Below, piece by piece: positions 48,087 through 63,270 of a stretch of 64,000 bases of DNA. Source of the stretch: Lepisosteus oculatus. Its lineage: Eukaryota > Chordata > Actinopteri > Semionotiformes > Lepisosteidae. The position numbers and the translations under genes were made by a program. The notes below the pieces were generated by a model. The model was not told where the DNA came from. It was given only the letters and a program-made list of their open reading frames with translations, and made no database searches. The stretch covers positions 35,344,979-35,408,978 of the forward strand of contig NC_090704.1 of the NCBI RefSeq assembly GCF_040954835.1, read 5' to 3'. Each line of letters begins with the position of its first letter. Position 1 is the first letter of the stretch.

Positions 48087-48880
48087 AGCATTTGAAGGCC
48101 TCTTCAGTTAAGCCAGAAGATGTTTGTGCCTACACGCAACAGTATCTGATAGCCCTGATTTACATGTGTATTACCCAAGCTGTCGTTTACATATTGCATC
48201 TCTTTATTCGTTTTTATTTAACTGCATAAATATAACAATTCTGACAGGGTTTCAAGGATTTTTGGAGTTACTTTGCAACAATGCCGACTATACACAAGGT
48301 GGTCCAAAATACTTGAAAGATGCTCTGTTGATCCTGTCAAGAACACCATTGTTCCAACCCCCCCACCCCAAAAAAGTGTTCTTGTGTATTTAACAAAAAT
48401 GTCGGGAGGACTCTAATGGATTTTAGTTAATCCAATCTTGAAAACATTTACACAGCAGAATTCACAACTGAGATCTGTAGTGTAGGGTGCCGGTGTCACA
48501 CAGGGCTCACATGTTAAAATAATACACAAACGTTTAACACCAGCGTTTAGTCCCTAGGACTAAAATTCCTCATCTGAAATTTTATGGGTTACGGTGACAC
48601 ATTTCGGTATTTATTAACAAAATCCTCGTGTGATGGCGCTAGCAAGCTATCAAGAGAAGCTATAATTAAGGGATATCCCACTTTATTATAACTGTAAATA
48701 ACGTCGTACCACTACCCGTTAATGCAGGATATATTTTAAGTAAAAGCGAAAAAAAGGGAAATAAACCTAACTAAGGGAAGGCGTCGCCTTACTATCGAGC
48801 GGAAAAAGCGAGCTCTAGACACAAATCCCTCATTACCTGAATGGACATTTGAGTGGCGTAACGGACATTTAAATGTCGAT
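48087..48880. other. Intergenic sequence upstream of UBALD2
   Basis: No repeat or gene was recognised. Confidence 0.5.
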
Positions 48881-48884
48881 CAAT

Positions 48885-49195
48885 GGCCAATCGGAGAGAA
48901 GCACTAACGTCGACAGAATGCGGATTATCCAATTCCAACAATGAGTTTACAAAACAAAAAATACCTGCCAATCCCAAATTTTTAGAAAACCCGGCCAATG
49001 AACTCCGCCGGTTGAGTACCTTCCCGTGAAAACGACCAATGGAAGTGAGTCTTCAACAAACTCACTCTCTCTCCCTCTCTCTCTACCCCCGTGGCCAATC
49101 AGACGTCACATGTCCCTGAACATTACTGAATCGTAGTTATCGGTAGCCAATAACATCGCAAAGTGTGTGTGCTCCCGTTCCCAGCCGTCCAATCA
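48885..49195 (+). promoter_or_regulatory. UBALD2: UBALD2 upstream promoter: eight same-strand CCAAT boxes
   Basis: CCAAT pentamers start at 48887, 48929, 48968, 48995, 49036, 49095, 49147 and 49189, all on the plus strand and 27-59 bp apart. Those at 48887, 48995, 49036 and 49095 fit the full NF-Y context (purine-purine before CCAAT, G/C after), while 48929 is weak. A CRE-like GACGTCA lies at 49103. The start codon is about 200 bp past the last box. No TATA box is evident. NF-Y control is an inference. Confidence 0.75.
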
Positions 49196-49390
49196 GCGCG
49201 CAGGACTTGCCGTGTTGTTGGTTGTGACGCTGAAAAATATTTTTGTTGCTGCTGTTCAGGCGAGAAGCGGAGTGGCAGGGAGGATCGCGGTGGGGAAGAA
49301 TACCAGTGCATTTGTTTTGTTTGCAGTTTTTTTTAACTGGCCTTTTTCTACGCGTTTTTGTTGTTTTTGTTTTCGTTCTTCGAAGTGTAA

Positions 49391-52100
<2,710 letters not shown>

Positions 52101-52129
52101 GGTCTCGGCAGTATCAGTTGTGAATTACA

Positions 52130-52570
52130 GTTGGGGGGGGGTTCGTGCGCCTTGTCACTATGCAAATGTCAGCCCGAGCATGAGCTCTCAGATTCCCTTT
52201 GTTTATTTCAAGAGGTTGCCTGAAACCTGTCAGCTCCCCAGAGCTCTGCTCTTGAAGGGGTATTTCCGTCTCGCCATGGGGACAGTCAGCGAGCAGTTGA
52301 ACGCGCTCCTCTCCGCTCTTTCACACCGTTTCTCGCCGAGGAGAGGTGTAGCTTTTAAAGCTTGCTGCGCCACCATTTAGAGGAGCCCCTTTCCCGAGAG
52401 ATCAGCCTGGAATGGCAAGCGGTCCCCTCGGAGGGTGTCTTCTGCCTTCGAGCAAGGTCGGAGGGCAGGGGCCGGGGGGCCGGGGGGCGCAGCGAGCATC
52501 TCGCGGCACTAACCCAGCCACGGCCGGAAGAATGCGAGACGCTATATTTAGGCCTGGGCAAGTAAGAGCA
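52130..52570. promoter_or_regulatory. GC/CpG-rich patch inside UBALD2 intron 1
   Basis: Base composition rises to a GC- and CpG-rich block at about 52230-52550 inside an otherwise AT-rich intron. This would suit an alternative promoter or enhancer. No initiation signal can be proven from the sequence. Confidence 0.3.
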
Positions 52571-55555
52571 AACCTGCTAAAGACACACTATCCTCCAGCT
52601 GTTCCACCTCACATTCCAAGCCCCGGTTTTATTGGTTTTGTTTTGAAGAGGGCTGCAGCCGTGTGGGACATGTTGTGGCGGTCAGGTGACCGCTGTCCGG
52701 CGCAGGACCAGGACAGCAATGTCCGGAGTGTAAGAGAAGGCAGGTGTGTCCATTTCAGAGATGGATTTGACTGCCGAAATGTTGTTTCTTTACATGTTTC
52801 TTTACCTTATTTTAGTACAAATCTTCCACAGGGTAAGAACACACAATAATAAAACCTTCAGCTGCAGTACCTTCCCAAATCATTGCACGAAGAAGCTTGC
52901 GACATCACACACATTGTAATCTGAAGAGAGGAAGCTGTAGAGGAAAGGGGTATCTATTGGAGGCAAAAACAAGCTATTCTTTCCCATGAATGTGTTTAGG
53001 AGTTAAATTTGTCTCTATCTTGTATTTCCTTATTAACTGTCAGGGATTGAGCTAAACTAATGGTTTGCTGATCTTGGCTATTTTTAAATTGTGCTAGGAT
53101 TTTGTGGTTAGGCTGAAGATCCCAGCGATCAGGAACTTAAACAATGAGCTATATGTTATAATTTCAAGATAAGATAAATTAACTAAGTGAGTTCAGAATA
53201 ACAACCTGAAGAGTGTTGTTACAGAAGCTTTATAATTTTGTGAAGACATAACCTCATTTTCACTGTAAAACGATTCTCTCATTGTTTCCAAAGGTTTCTT
53301 TAAAATGCATGATGTCAGTAGGTGTCACTTAAAACACTGAGTCTTAGTAAAATGTTAACTTCAACATCAGATCTGCTAATTCAGCTGGTTTCAATGTACA
53401 CACTGTTTAATTATATCGAAAGTGTCAAGAACACATCATTGTGCATTTGGTATTAGATTGATATAAGGATGGGAGACTATAGTCAGCTACATTTATTTTC
53501 CATTACATTTGTGGCAGTTGCCATCATTTATTGTCAGTCTGATTATTTTAACACTGAAGGGAACTTTGCACCTCTTGGCTTTCACTACGGTATACCGATA
53601 AACCCATAATGGGTGAGGTTGCAAGGATGTGGAAGCCCAACAAAAATGAAAGACAACGCCCAGCAGAAATGTGGGCAGTGCCCTTTCGTTGCAAGAAAAG
53701 GACAGTAAAGATTTAAGCTCAGTCCTAAACCACTCCTAGGATTTCTATTGTGATGGAGTTTATTGGAAGCGTACCCTGTTTCCATGTCTGATTAGGAAGA
53801 TTTAGAAAACCATGCCACAGGGGATTAAGCAGTCTGTACATGCTTTGTGAGGAAAAATACCTCTTTTTTATCTTCCTGCTGGAAGACTTTGTAACAGGGA
53901 AACAGTGTTATCTAAGCAGTGACCACTTTATCCTTCCAGGTGTTTTGTTAGGTCCTTGAATCATGGCATCTTGCGCAGGCCTCTTGTTTGAGTGAGCAGA
54001 ACTTGCGTTCAAACTATATCGTATCCCCAGTTTTAGGCCCCGGTGATTTTGAGAAGTTCAAGCTAACCTGGACCGTGGCAGTGGGCTGACTGGGAAGTGA
54101 AGCTGCCGGTCCACATTTGTGAGGAAGTTTGTTTTAATGAAGATCTCCCCATGTGTGAGACCTGGAGCTCAGGACCAGGTGGTTCTCGTGGAGCAACAGT
54201 CTTCTGGTGGTCAGTATAGAGCAGATACCACTGTGTCGATACCAACACAGAGTACCTCTGTGGTACTTATTTATTGAAGGTCCCCTTTTTTGGATTCCTG
54301 CATGTCAGAGGTTGGACAGGAAATCCGGTGCTAATTCTGAGTGAATGCCAGGATGCAGGGCTCTCTCTATCTCCTCATTTAGAGCCTAAGCACAAATATG
54401 AACACGGGTGATCTGAGAACATTTTGTCTTGTCAGAAAGCATTTAGAAAAAAAAGTATATTGAGACCATTAGCGTATCCTACCTGCTGTCAGGGTGCACA
54501 GGTCCTTCTCCCCTCCCTTTCCTTTTCTTCTCAAGCTTTAAATGGTTTCTTACCTATATCAGGATTTTCAACTCAGCCCACTGTAGGCCTCAGTCTTTTT
54601 CCATCTGAGCAATGTGTCTAATGTCTGTATTAATGTTTCTCTGCAGGCCTTAGACTATGTACCATGTAGTGCATCTTTTCAATTGTGAAATGCAAAATAC
54701 TTTGGAAGAAAGCTTTTTAGTACATTTCCAAATGAGCAAGAAGACATAGCCAGAAGTATTCATTTAGGAGTTCTGGATTTTAACTGAAGGCTTGCTTCTG
54801 AATTCTAGTGAAATCTGAAAAGTACGCCCAGGGACAGAAGTCTGTACATTAATAATAGCACGCACAGTTGTCTGGTTCATGTGTAAGACTGAGACTGATG
54901 GCAGTAAACCCACTTTCTACTTGGAACACAATGTAATATTTATCACTTTGATTTTTCATTTTCAAAGCTGCATTTTACATTTTTCCCACTTCTCAGTACT
55001 TTAATGAGCTTGTGTTTAAGTTGAGAGTCTTCAGTTGTAACAGTTGATATATAATCCTGGTGAAAAGGCACATAAAAAACTGTTTCTATGTTTGTTTTAT
55101 TTTTTTAGTGCAATATAGTATTTGTGGTTGTGTTGTAGAATAAAAGTGGACTGTAATGGAGAAATGCCTCCAAAGGATTTATTTTGTTTTTGACCTATTT
55201 TTAAAGACCCTATCCCATTTATTACATTTTTTTTGTAGTGGTGTGAGCACAGATTTGGTATATGCCAACCTTAATGGAGTGGAATCAGGTTTTCTTTGTA
55301 AATACATTCAGTCTGTTAAAAGTGCATATAAGTATGATTACTAGAAGAGGCTGAAATGTTAAATGTACTAAAAGCACTTTAAAGATAAATCTCTAGGGCC
55401 TGATGTTATCCTACGAGATGTACCTAAGAAAACAAGGCCTTTAACAAACTTCTTCCAACAGTCACTCAAATGAAGGGTAGTAAAAATAGCTTTTGTAGCT
55501 GTAGAAAAGATTATGCAAAAAAACAAACCTGTAGATAAGTCTTACAAAGGAATAA
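52571..55555 (+). other. UBALD2: UBALD2 intron 1, middle part
   Basis: AT-rich, nothing recognised. Confidence 0.5.
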
Positions 55556-55640
55556 GTGAAGGTTTATTCCATGCTGAAAAGAGAAGAAACACAACTTGTC
55601 CACTGTGGAGCCTTCTCCAGGTGTGTATGTGAGATAAGTC
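55556..55640. repeat. Dispersed repeat, copy 2
   Basis: GTTTATTCCATGCTGAAAAG, AGAAACACAA and GGAGCCTTCTCCAGGTGTG, shared with 16590-16720 in RNF157 intron 15. Confidence 0.55.
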
Positions 55641-55687
55641 TTACATCCATTAAATGCAGTGATATGGAAATGTTAATTAATTGCACC

Positions 55688-55790
55688 TGAGCTAGATGAT
55701 AGATAATACTTTATTAATCCCGTAGGGAAATTGATGTGTTACAGCAGTCCAGCCCAAGACAAGCAAAACAGACATCAGAATAGTTATAAA
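55688..55790 (-). repeat. LINE 3' tail fragment
   Basis: ACTTTATTAATCCCGTAGGG then AAATTG. On the minus strand this reads as the GGGATTAATAAAGTATT end common to a fish LINE. It is short and lacks coding sequence. Confidence 0.5.
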
Positions 55791-58549
55791 ACAAAAGACA
55801 AACAAAATAAATAAATACATACATACATAGGTGTGTGATCAGTATGATCAGTATGGCATCAAGATTCTGGGAAATAGTCAACATTCGTTTAGAAATGGCA
55901 GATCTTACAAAGTTTCCTTTGTCAAAAAGATTCTTAATATTGTGTCTTTTATACACAAGTACTAAAAGATCCTTTTATGGTGTGTTTTATATAAACTAAA
56001 TCATGGAAAAAAACTTTTTAAAAGTATTTACTTGTGCTTAACGTTTTCAGATTGAGGTCACTCAGAAATTGGTTGGTGTTTTAAGATTTTTATAACTAAA
56101 GGACAATGCAGAATGGTGGCTAAACCACTAGAGCTTTTTGTACCGATCTTGTCACTACTTTCAGACAGAGAGTAGTCAGCTGTTCTTTGTGATTAAATGT
56201 TTTTTTTATTTCTGTGAATAAAACCTGATTTTTCCCTGAGTACATGCCAAAAAATTCTTCTGAATTACTAAATTATTTCTGCGTGTATACAAAAAAAACA
56301 CTTTCATTTCAGAAACCCCTACTGATACCATAGACCAAGAGTAAAAACTAGAAGACCTAGTAGTCCTCAAGCTACCCTATTGATATCTTTCCAGATTTGT
56401 GTCCAATCTGACAAATTTAGATTTGAAAATACAGGTTTGATGGGCAGTTTCCAACTCAGGAGAAAATAACCAGGAAACTGGCAGTGATATGTTGTCCTTA
56501 TATACAAAATAGAGTGAAGAGGATTAGTAGGTTAATGCTGATCCTAGTACCTATAGTTTACAGGATGTTCTTCAGCATCAAACAGATGATCACCTTCCTA
56601 GGACTATAAATGCCAGCTCCACTGCCCTGCCAATTATAGTACTCTAGTTAAAGGTGTTGTGCCTGCTGCAGTAATGAAAGACTGAAATGACTGAGATGGT
56701 GGAGGAAATTAAATACTAACTGCAGAAGAGCCTTACTGTGGGATTGAATTTCCACATAGCAGTGTAAAATAGTTGATTACTAAAAAGATCCACATACTGT
56801 ATGCATAATGCACAACATGTTTTTTTTTTTAAGTGTAAAAAAATTGTCACTGGGGAAAAAAGGCCTGTTGAAGTCATTGGTACGTTTTAAACCTTGTTTG
56901 CCATTCTTTTCTCATTGAGATATGGCACATAATATAGAGCAGGATTTGCCAACTCTGGTCCAGTGAAGTTTCATTGGTCATCTATAACTAGCGCTTTCCC
57001 AGGACTAAAGTGTTCAGCAGTCACTGTGAATAAGGATCTTGGACTGCAGTCTTTAAGGAGGAGTGTCTGCCAGTTCTCTCTGCTGATGCTAAATTGATCA
57101 TGACAATAGACGCTGATGAGTGTAGGTTACCTCTGTTGGGGGGGAAAACAGCCAGTGGCTTTTATGAAACCCGATATTGATTAATAAAAACAAACTTGTG
57201 ATCTGAATAAAATGAATCAGAGCATGTTGCACAATGCTCAGTTGCTCCTTGGATAGGAAAAGAGAGAGATCTGGGCACATCCAGCAGATCTCTCTTTCTC
57301 ACAGCGCACTCTTATGTGCAGCACAGACAGGCCACAGTTGCAAGCCAGTTGCATCATTCTTCGAAAGGGGCACAACTACGCAATTGCCATAGGCACTGTC
57401 CCATGTGTGTACTGTTTGTTCAGTCTAAAAATAAGTTCCCATCATTTACCCTTCGTTTGAGACAGAACATACTTAGGTTTGTCAGCACAACATATTTTTG
57501 TGTTCATTTCCAAACAAGCAGAAAATCAGTGTGGTGTTTTTTGAAGCCTGTCCCTATGGCAGATGTTTAATAGAAACAATGTAGCCCCTGCGAACAACAT
57601 ATTTGACAAAGCAGGAGTAAATCCATGCTGGGGTGTGAGAGTAGCATCAGGCTTTACTGACGGGAATGTTTCTACTTCTCCTGATGCACTTGAGTGGCTT
57701 TGTTGTTAGGAACCTCTGTGATTGAAGACAGAGGTAAAAACGATTGTCTGGTGCTGTGATCCAGTGTGTGGGTGTCACAGGAAATGTAATTTCTTCTTGT
57801 AACCAGCAGTTAACATGCAGGACCATGTGTTCCTCTTTGATAAGGAGGAGGCTGTCGCGCAGGGAGGATGTAAGCCAGGCAGCCCTAGGGACAGAGACAA
57901 TACATCCCAGAAGAGCAGTTGATATGTGTGTCACGTTTGTGAAGCAGGCAGTCCCAGTGTCCTTTGCTGCGGTGCTGCTTTGTTGACAAACAGTAGAGGA
58001 AAGTGTTGATATTTGCAGAGACCTGTGCAACTTGCCTTTAAAAAAAAATCTTTCTAAATTTATACTTGTCCATCCCTCTACAGCAAATAAAATTGATTTC
58101 TGAAGAAACAGTGTATTAGGTCTATTTTCGTTATTCTTCAAATGTCTTAGAGGTGCTCATGGTGTACCGATTTAGATGTGTAAAGCACAGCACGGTGTTG
58201 AAAAGTAAAAGTAGCCTCCTGGCTTTTTATTGATCATATTTTTCCCTTGATAATGAAATGCCGTGGTTTCCAAGCTGCGTGGATCTGTAGCTGAAGAAAG
58301 AGTTGAAGAAATCAAGAGCTACTTTAAAAGCAACTTGCTAGAAATGCAGCAGGAAAGACATTTTCTGTTGCACGCTCCTTCCAGTTTACTTTTGAGGTAC
58401 AGTCCTTTTCACAGTCTAGACATTTTATTGGGGCTGTGCACAACATTTCTGAGGTAACAAAACCTTAGCTCATTTACATATTTTGGTATGTAAAGGATTC
58501 CTAAGCTGTCTGCTGCTTTTTAATGCAAATTATCCTCTCTTTTATTTAG
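55791..58549 (+). other. UBALD2: UBALD2 intron 1, 3' part
   Basis: AT-rich, with a small inverted repeat at about 57259-57297 (listed under findings). No exon was recognised. Confidence 0.5.
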
Positions 58550-58606
58550 ACGGCACTAAGCTCCTTTTTCCAAGAAGCTAATGTTCCCAGTCACCACCCT
58601 CAGATG
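58550..58606 (+). CDS. UBALD2: UBALD2 exon 2
   Basis: Nineteen codons, TALSSFFQEANVPSHHPQM, between the acceptor TTTATTTAG and the donor ATG|GTAAGT, phase 0 at both ends. It completes the UBA-like region and corresponds to TALSTFFQETNIP in human UBALD2. The expected next block (MCTPSNTPATPPNFPDAL) was not found up to 64000, so the last exon must lie beyond the window. Confidence 0.93.
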
Positions 58607-59132
58607 GTAAGTTAATTTTATCGCTGCTCTCTTAAAAAAAAAAACTGTTATCCCTCATCGCCTCCTGTGATGACTTTTAATCTCGCAGTTCATTTGGAAG
58701 CATTTTTAATAGCCTAACAGAACACAAGGAAGAAAGGAGAAAGAAACTAACACAATGCTCGAACTGTGTTAGTGTTCTGTCACGGCACTGAAATTAAATC
58801 TGGCCCAAAGTTCATTTATATGTGGTGCTCTGGAAAGTAAGGGGGGAAAAACGTTCAGGTGCTTTTCCAGTCTTCCTTGCATTATAACTAATACCTGTTT
58901 CTTATTGACCAAAGGTTACGTGCACTTACAGATTTTTCTATCAGTGCACGTACCTTGACCTGTCAATAGTCTGTGCATTTACAGATATTTGTTAAGAATT
59001 AGATACATTATTTTTGCTTTAAAATAGGCTTACTAAGCAGTAGTGCAAAATGTTTTTTTTACAGACATTCTTCACATGTTCAGCATAAATTCGTCATAAA
59101 GCAGTACATCCATGCCTGCAGCAACGTTCACC

Positions 59133-59190
59133 CAGGATGGCCGAGTGGATTAACACTTGGCAATTAGAAATTTGGGAGGAGAGGGGTTAT
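59133..59190 (+). pseudogene. tRNA-like fragment (Leu/Ser type 5' half or SINE head)
   Basis: CCAGGATGGCCGAGTGGATT has a good A box (TGGCCGAGTGG) of the kind found in class II tRNAs. There is no matching acceptor stem, anticodon loop or B box, so it is not a functional tRNA. Confidence 0.4.
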
Positions 59191-61309
59191 TGTAAAAATA
59201 ATCAAAGAAGCTCTTTGTAGTCCACATGCGTGTCGTGTTTCTTGGGTTGTGTGGAGGCTCCTGTCCCATAGAGTTTGACCTTGGTCTGCTGTGCTTGTTG
59301 AAGAGACCTGAATGGAGTGGCTCTATTTTGAGTGAACGTTGTTAATGGGTATCTGCATGAGACTGCATGTGGAAGAGATTTTTCTTTCCCTGCTTGTTTT
59401 TTTTCTTGAACTCAGAAGGCACAGCCCAGAGTGCCTGGGTTTGTCTGTGTATATGTGCTTTGATGGGTATTTGTTTTTCTGTTTGTTTCTTTCTTAAGAG
59501 CAAAGCAAGGTCCCCAAGTTCATAGTTGGGACTTGAATTGTTGTGGAAATGATATGGATTTCAAACTGCTCCTGGAAATTTGTCAAACATTAAGTAGGAT
59601 TTGACTGTTTTTAATTATTTTAAACAGTCAAATTTAATTTACTGTTTGTTCCTTTGCAGTGTACCACCTGACATATCACCCCACTTTAACTTCAGGAATA
59701 CTTCCAAATGTGTGACAAATGAGTATTGGAACCAATGGGATTTGTTGTGATATAAGTATATTAAATATGTATTTGTCAAAATAATGGTATTTTAAAACAT
59801 AGCTGCCAGCATCCTAAAAGTGTCCCTCTTCCTCTCAGCCCACAGCAACTTCCTGCTGTGGTTAGATTTGTAGGGATTTAGCTGTGCCACTTTGAAGAAA
59901 GTTCTGTTATTCCAGCTCTGGAAGTGGACAGCTGCTTGAAATGTTTAGTCATTTCCAAGAAGCAAATCTTGCAGTCTAATTGATCTTCCAGTCAAATCAA
60001 AGCCAAAATTATGACCAGGAATGAAGAGTTTCAGAAATGGTCACATTCACTAGTGAGCAAGTTTCTATTGTGAATTGTCTGCTTTTATTTGTAATCTTAG
60101 TCTCTCATTATGTTATGGATTATTGTATATCATATTATTGTCTGTGACCACAGGATTTAACCCAATGTATATATTAAATGAGTGTTTCTTTAGTTTTCCT
60201 TGTTAAAAACCAAAATATTTTTCATCATTTCATAAATTATACGAATATGAAAATATTTGGAACTATTTTCTGAATTGGTAAAATGATGAAATGTCCTCTC
60301 ATCTGTAAATCTAACACTTAAAGCAGTCCAAACAGTCTTCTAGCTGTATGGTCACACAACAACACTCTTGGAAAATCTTGTCCCTCACCCCTAGCAGAAG
60401 GATATACTGGTTATGTTACAACACACTGTTCCAAACAAAACCCAAAAAAACAAATAGGTGAACACCAAAACGCAGTGCTTAAGAAAACTGAAAAGCACAA
60501 AGGCTGATTTATTCAAAAAAGGAGTCTACATAAAGTTGCAGCTGGATAATACCGAGCACAGGGACTGAGAGGACAATAGAGTTTTTAACAGCGAGAGTCT
60601 TTGCTGAGAGGAAACATTGAAAAAGTTGGCAGCCGGATGTACACATGAGTGTGCGTGTGTGTGCAGGTTAGTGCAAGCCTGGTTTGTTTTTGTTTTGGGT
60701 GCAGCCATTACATCATACCACTGGAGGGAGCTTGAGGGGGGCAGGGCAGTGGAAGAATGTGTCTGCTGCCAGCTTTCCCCTGTGTGCAAGCGGAGCAGTC
60801 TTGTGACATGCGCTGCGGCTCCCGGGACAGGAGATCTGGGGAAAGGGTTTCAGAGAAAAGTGGGGGTTCGGGGGGGGGGGCTGCCCACTTATGGGGAGTG
60901 AAATAAAAGCCTGCGGTTTACAGGCTGCTTTGCTGAGGGGGGTGGGGAGTGGGGGGGGGGTTCAGCCCAGACCTCTAATAATGTCAGAGACGGATTGAGT
61001 GTGAAAGGTAGCTGGAGGCTCTGTGGCCATGCAGGCCGAGTGCGGCAGAGCACAGCTTGCGAATGAAGCAGAAAACCGGGGCTGATTCGTGCTCCCCTAT
61101 TGCTTCAGGCGTAAAAGACCTTTATATTGCATTGGCCATACAGAGAGCACCAATCTGTTGTTCAGGGGGATTTCTTCTTTAAATGAATCCCAGATTAGGA
61201 AAACAGTGGCTAAGCTTATGCATAGAGTTCCATCTGGATTGGACATGCTCTTGCATTGTCATCAGCTTTCCCTCGAAGGATACACTTTTTAAACAATTTC
61301 CTGTAGAAT

Positions 61310-61430
61310 GAGTATCTTACCTATTGGTGGTGGTGGAGGGGAGACCCCATTACCCGTAAAGCGCTTTGAGTGGAGTGTCCAGAAAAGCGCTATATAAGTG
61401 TAAGCAATTATTAATTATAATTAATTACCT
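61310..61430. repeat. Retroelement 3' tail with AAGCGCTATATAAGTGTAAG
   Basis: GTAAAGCGCTTTGAGTGGAG, then TGTCCAGAAAAGCGCTATAT and an AATTATTAATTATAATTAATTA-type tail. This is a known kind of fish retroelement 3' end and is related in wording to that at 34340-34375. Confidence 0.6.
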
Positions 61431-62299
61431 AAAATATTAAGAATGAACTCTTATAAATTTCCAGTGACAGAAGTTATTTTGATAGAATATTTAAAACGGA
61501 TGCAGATTGCAAAAACTAAAACTAGTTTCCCTTAAACTAGTGCCGTAGACACTTGACTGGATCAGATACCTTTCAAGTCATTCTAGCGCAGTGTTACCAG
61601 TCACAGGGGTGACTTGTTAGTTCCTGTGTGTGACCACTCCTCCATGTGTTATTGGACAACAGTAATATCAACCGTTTTCCATTCTAACTTCAAAGTGCGT
61701 GCACCACTTTAGTGAATGAAGGCCACGTCATATCAGACGGATGTACTTTTTGTGAGGCCAAATGTGTGGCAAGCAGTAACAGACTCGCCAACACAGATGC
61801 CAGTGTTGCAATCAGTGTGTTTTAAATCGTCTCTCCAGACCCTAGTTTCATAATAAGGTGGACTGCATTTCACTTCTCATCTCAGCCAATGAATGTTTCA
61901 CGTCATCAATCCATCAGATCTCAGAGACATTTACCTCACATAGAAGTCCTTTGGTTACTTACTGTGTACAGTATGTAGCTGTATTGTAATGTCATTATAA
62001 TACACATAGATACTGTATCATTATCCTTGTCACATGCTAATGGCAGTATTCCTGAAACAATAGGAAGACTCGTTTTCTGTGATTGCAGAATGGTGTGGCA
62101 AGAGCCCATTTTGCAGTTTGATTGAGAGGAACGCATTGGTTAGCAATTTTCTGTGCTTTCATTTTCTAAAATATTTATGTGTCCTCTTACCTCCAGGGGT
62201 AATCTACCCCCGATTCAGGCATTCAAAATCAAAGGCAAAATTACCCTTGCGGAGTCTGCAGTGAAACAGAAAAGCGGAACTCAAGCGGAAATTGTGGGA

Positions 62300-62440
62300 A
62301 CATGATTTCAAAATTGAAAAAAGGACACAGTGTTTTACGCTGAGGGTTGTTGGAGTCTGGAACAAGCTAGCCAGCTATATTGTTGATAACCCTGACTTCT
62401 TTCAAGAAGAAGACCAAAAGGTTATTAGCTTCCAAAATAT
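62300..62440. repeat. Dispersed repeat fragment
   Basis: GAGGGTTGTTGGAGTCTGGA, ACAAGCTAGCCAGC, TTGTTGATAACCCTGACTTC and TTTCAAGAAG, in the order seen in the family at 24395-24510. Confidence 0.5.
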
Positions 62441-62999
62441 AAAATACATAACATTTAAAAGATTTCTTATGTTGGTGTATATATTCCTTCCCATTCCACT
62501 TCCTTAAGGATTCCTTAGAAGGATCTGCAAAATGCAGGAAAGTCTTGTCTGCCTCGCAAAAGCTGTGAGGGATGAGGGCAGAGGACGTGCACAGTCAGGT
62601 TTAAAGGATTATCTGACAGGATGCGATAAAGAAATGGCCACAAAGAGAACATGAGCTCTCTGTACTGGGCTAGGCTTAGTGACACATTGAGCTACTTACT
62701 CCAAGCATACCACAAAGAAGCTCTTATCAGATTGGTCCTGTGTATGTGCACTGAAGTCAGGTGCAGTGCCGAGGTGGTTATTTTGTACTGTTCAAGGGCA
62801 AATCGCAAACGGTAATGAACAAAACATCAACAGACCCCGATCCTTGTTATGTGTTGGCTTGACCAAATGAATAAGTGAGATTTTTGGTTGCTGTTGAGCC
62901 TGTCTCTTGTCCTTTCAGTAAATGGGGGCATACAGAACACAAGGTAGATTACATGAAAGATATTTTATTTAAAATTATCTACAACATGACTGTAAATTG

Positions 63000-63270
63000 G
63001 ATGGCGCTGTAGTGCGTCAGTTAGCGTTACTGCCCCACTGCTGTTGAGTCATGGTTTCTATTCCCATTTGGGCTGCCTTCTGTGTGGAGTTTGCATGCTA
63101 TGCTTTCCTCCCATGGTCTAGCGCACAAGCTGTCTAGGATGATTGGCGACTCTTAGTTGTTCCCTTATGAGTGAGTGTGACCTGCCATGGACTGGTGGCC
63201 TGTCCAAGGTTTAGGTTTATAGACCACTATATTGCCTGCCCACTTCGGCTATCGGGATGGATGGATGTCT
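63000..63270 (+). mobile_element. tRNA-derived SINE, long family
   Basis: GATGGCGCTGTAGTGCGTCA then GTTAGCGTTACTGCC (head), TGTGTGGAGTTTGCATGC, CCATGGACTGGTGGCCTGTC and the terminal GGGATGGATGGATG. Confidence 0.75.

Larger units (their letters stand above)
58607..63000 (+). other. UBALD2: UBALD2 intron 2, left part
   Basis: Contains an imperfect hairpin at 58903-58968, a tRNA-like fragment at 59133-59190, G-rich runs at 60867-60960 and repeat pieces at 61310-61425 and 62300-62440. No third exon was found. Confidence 0.5.
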
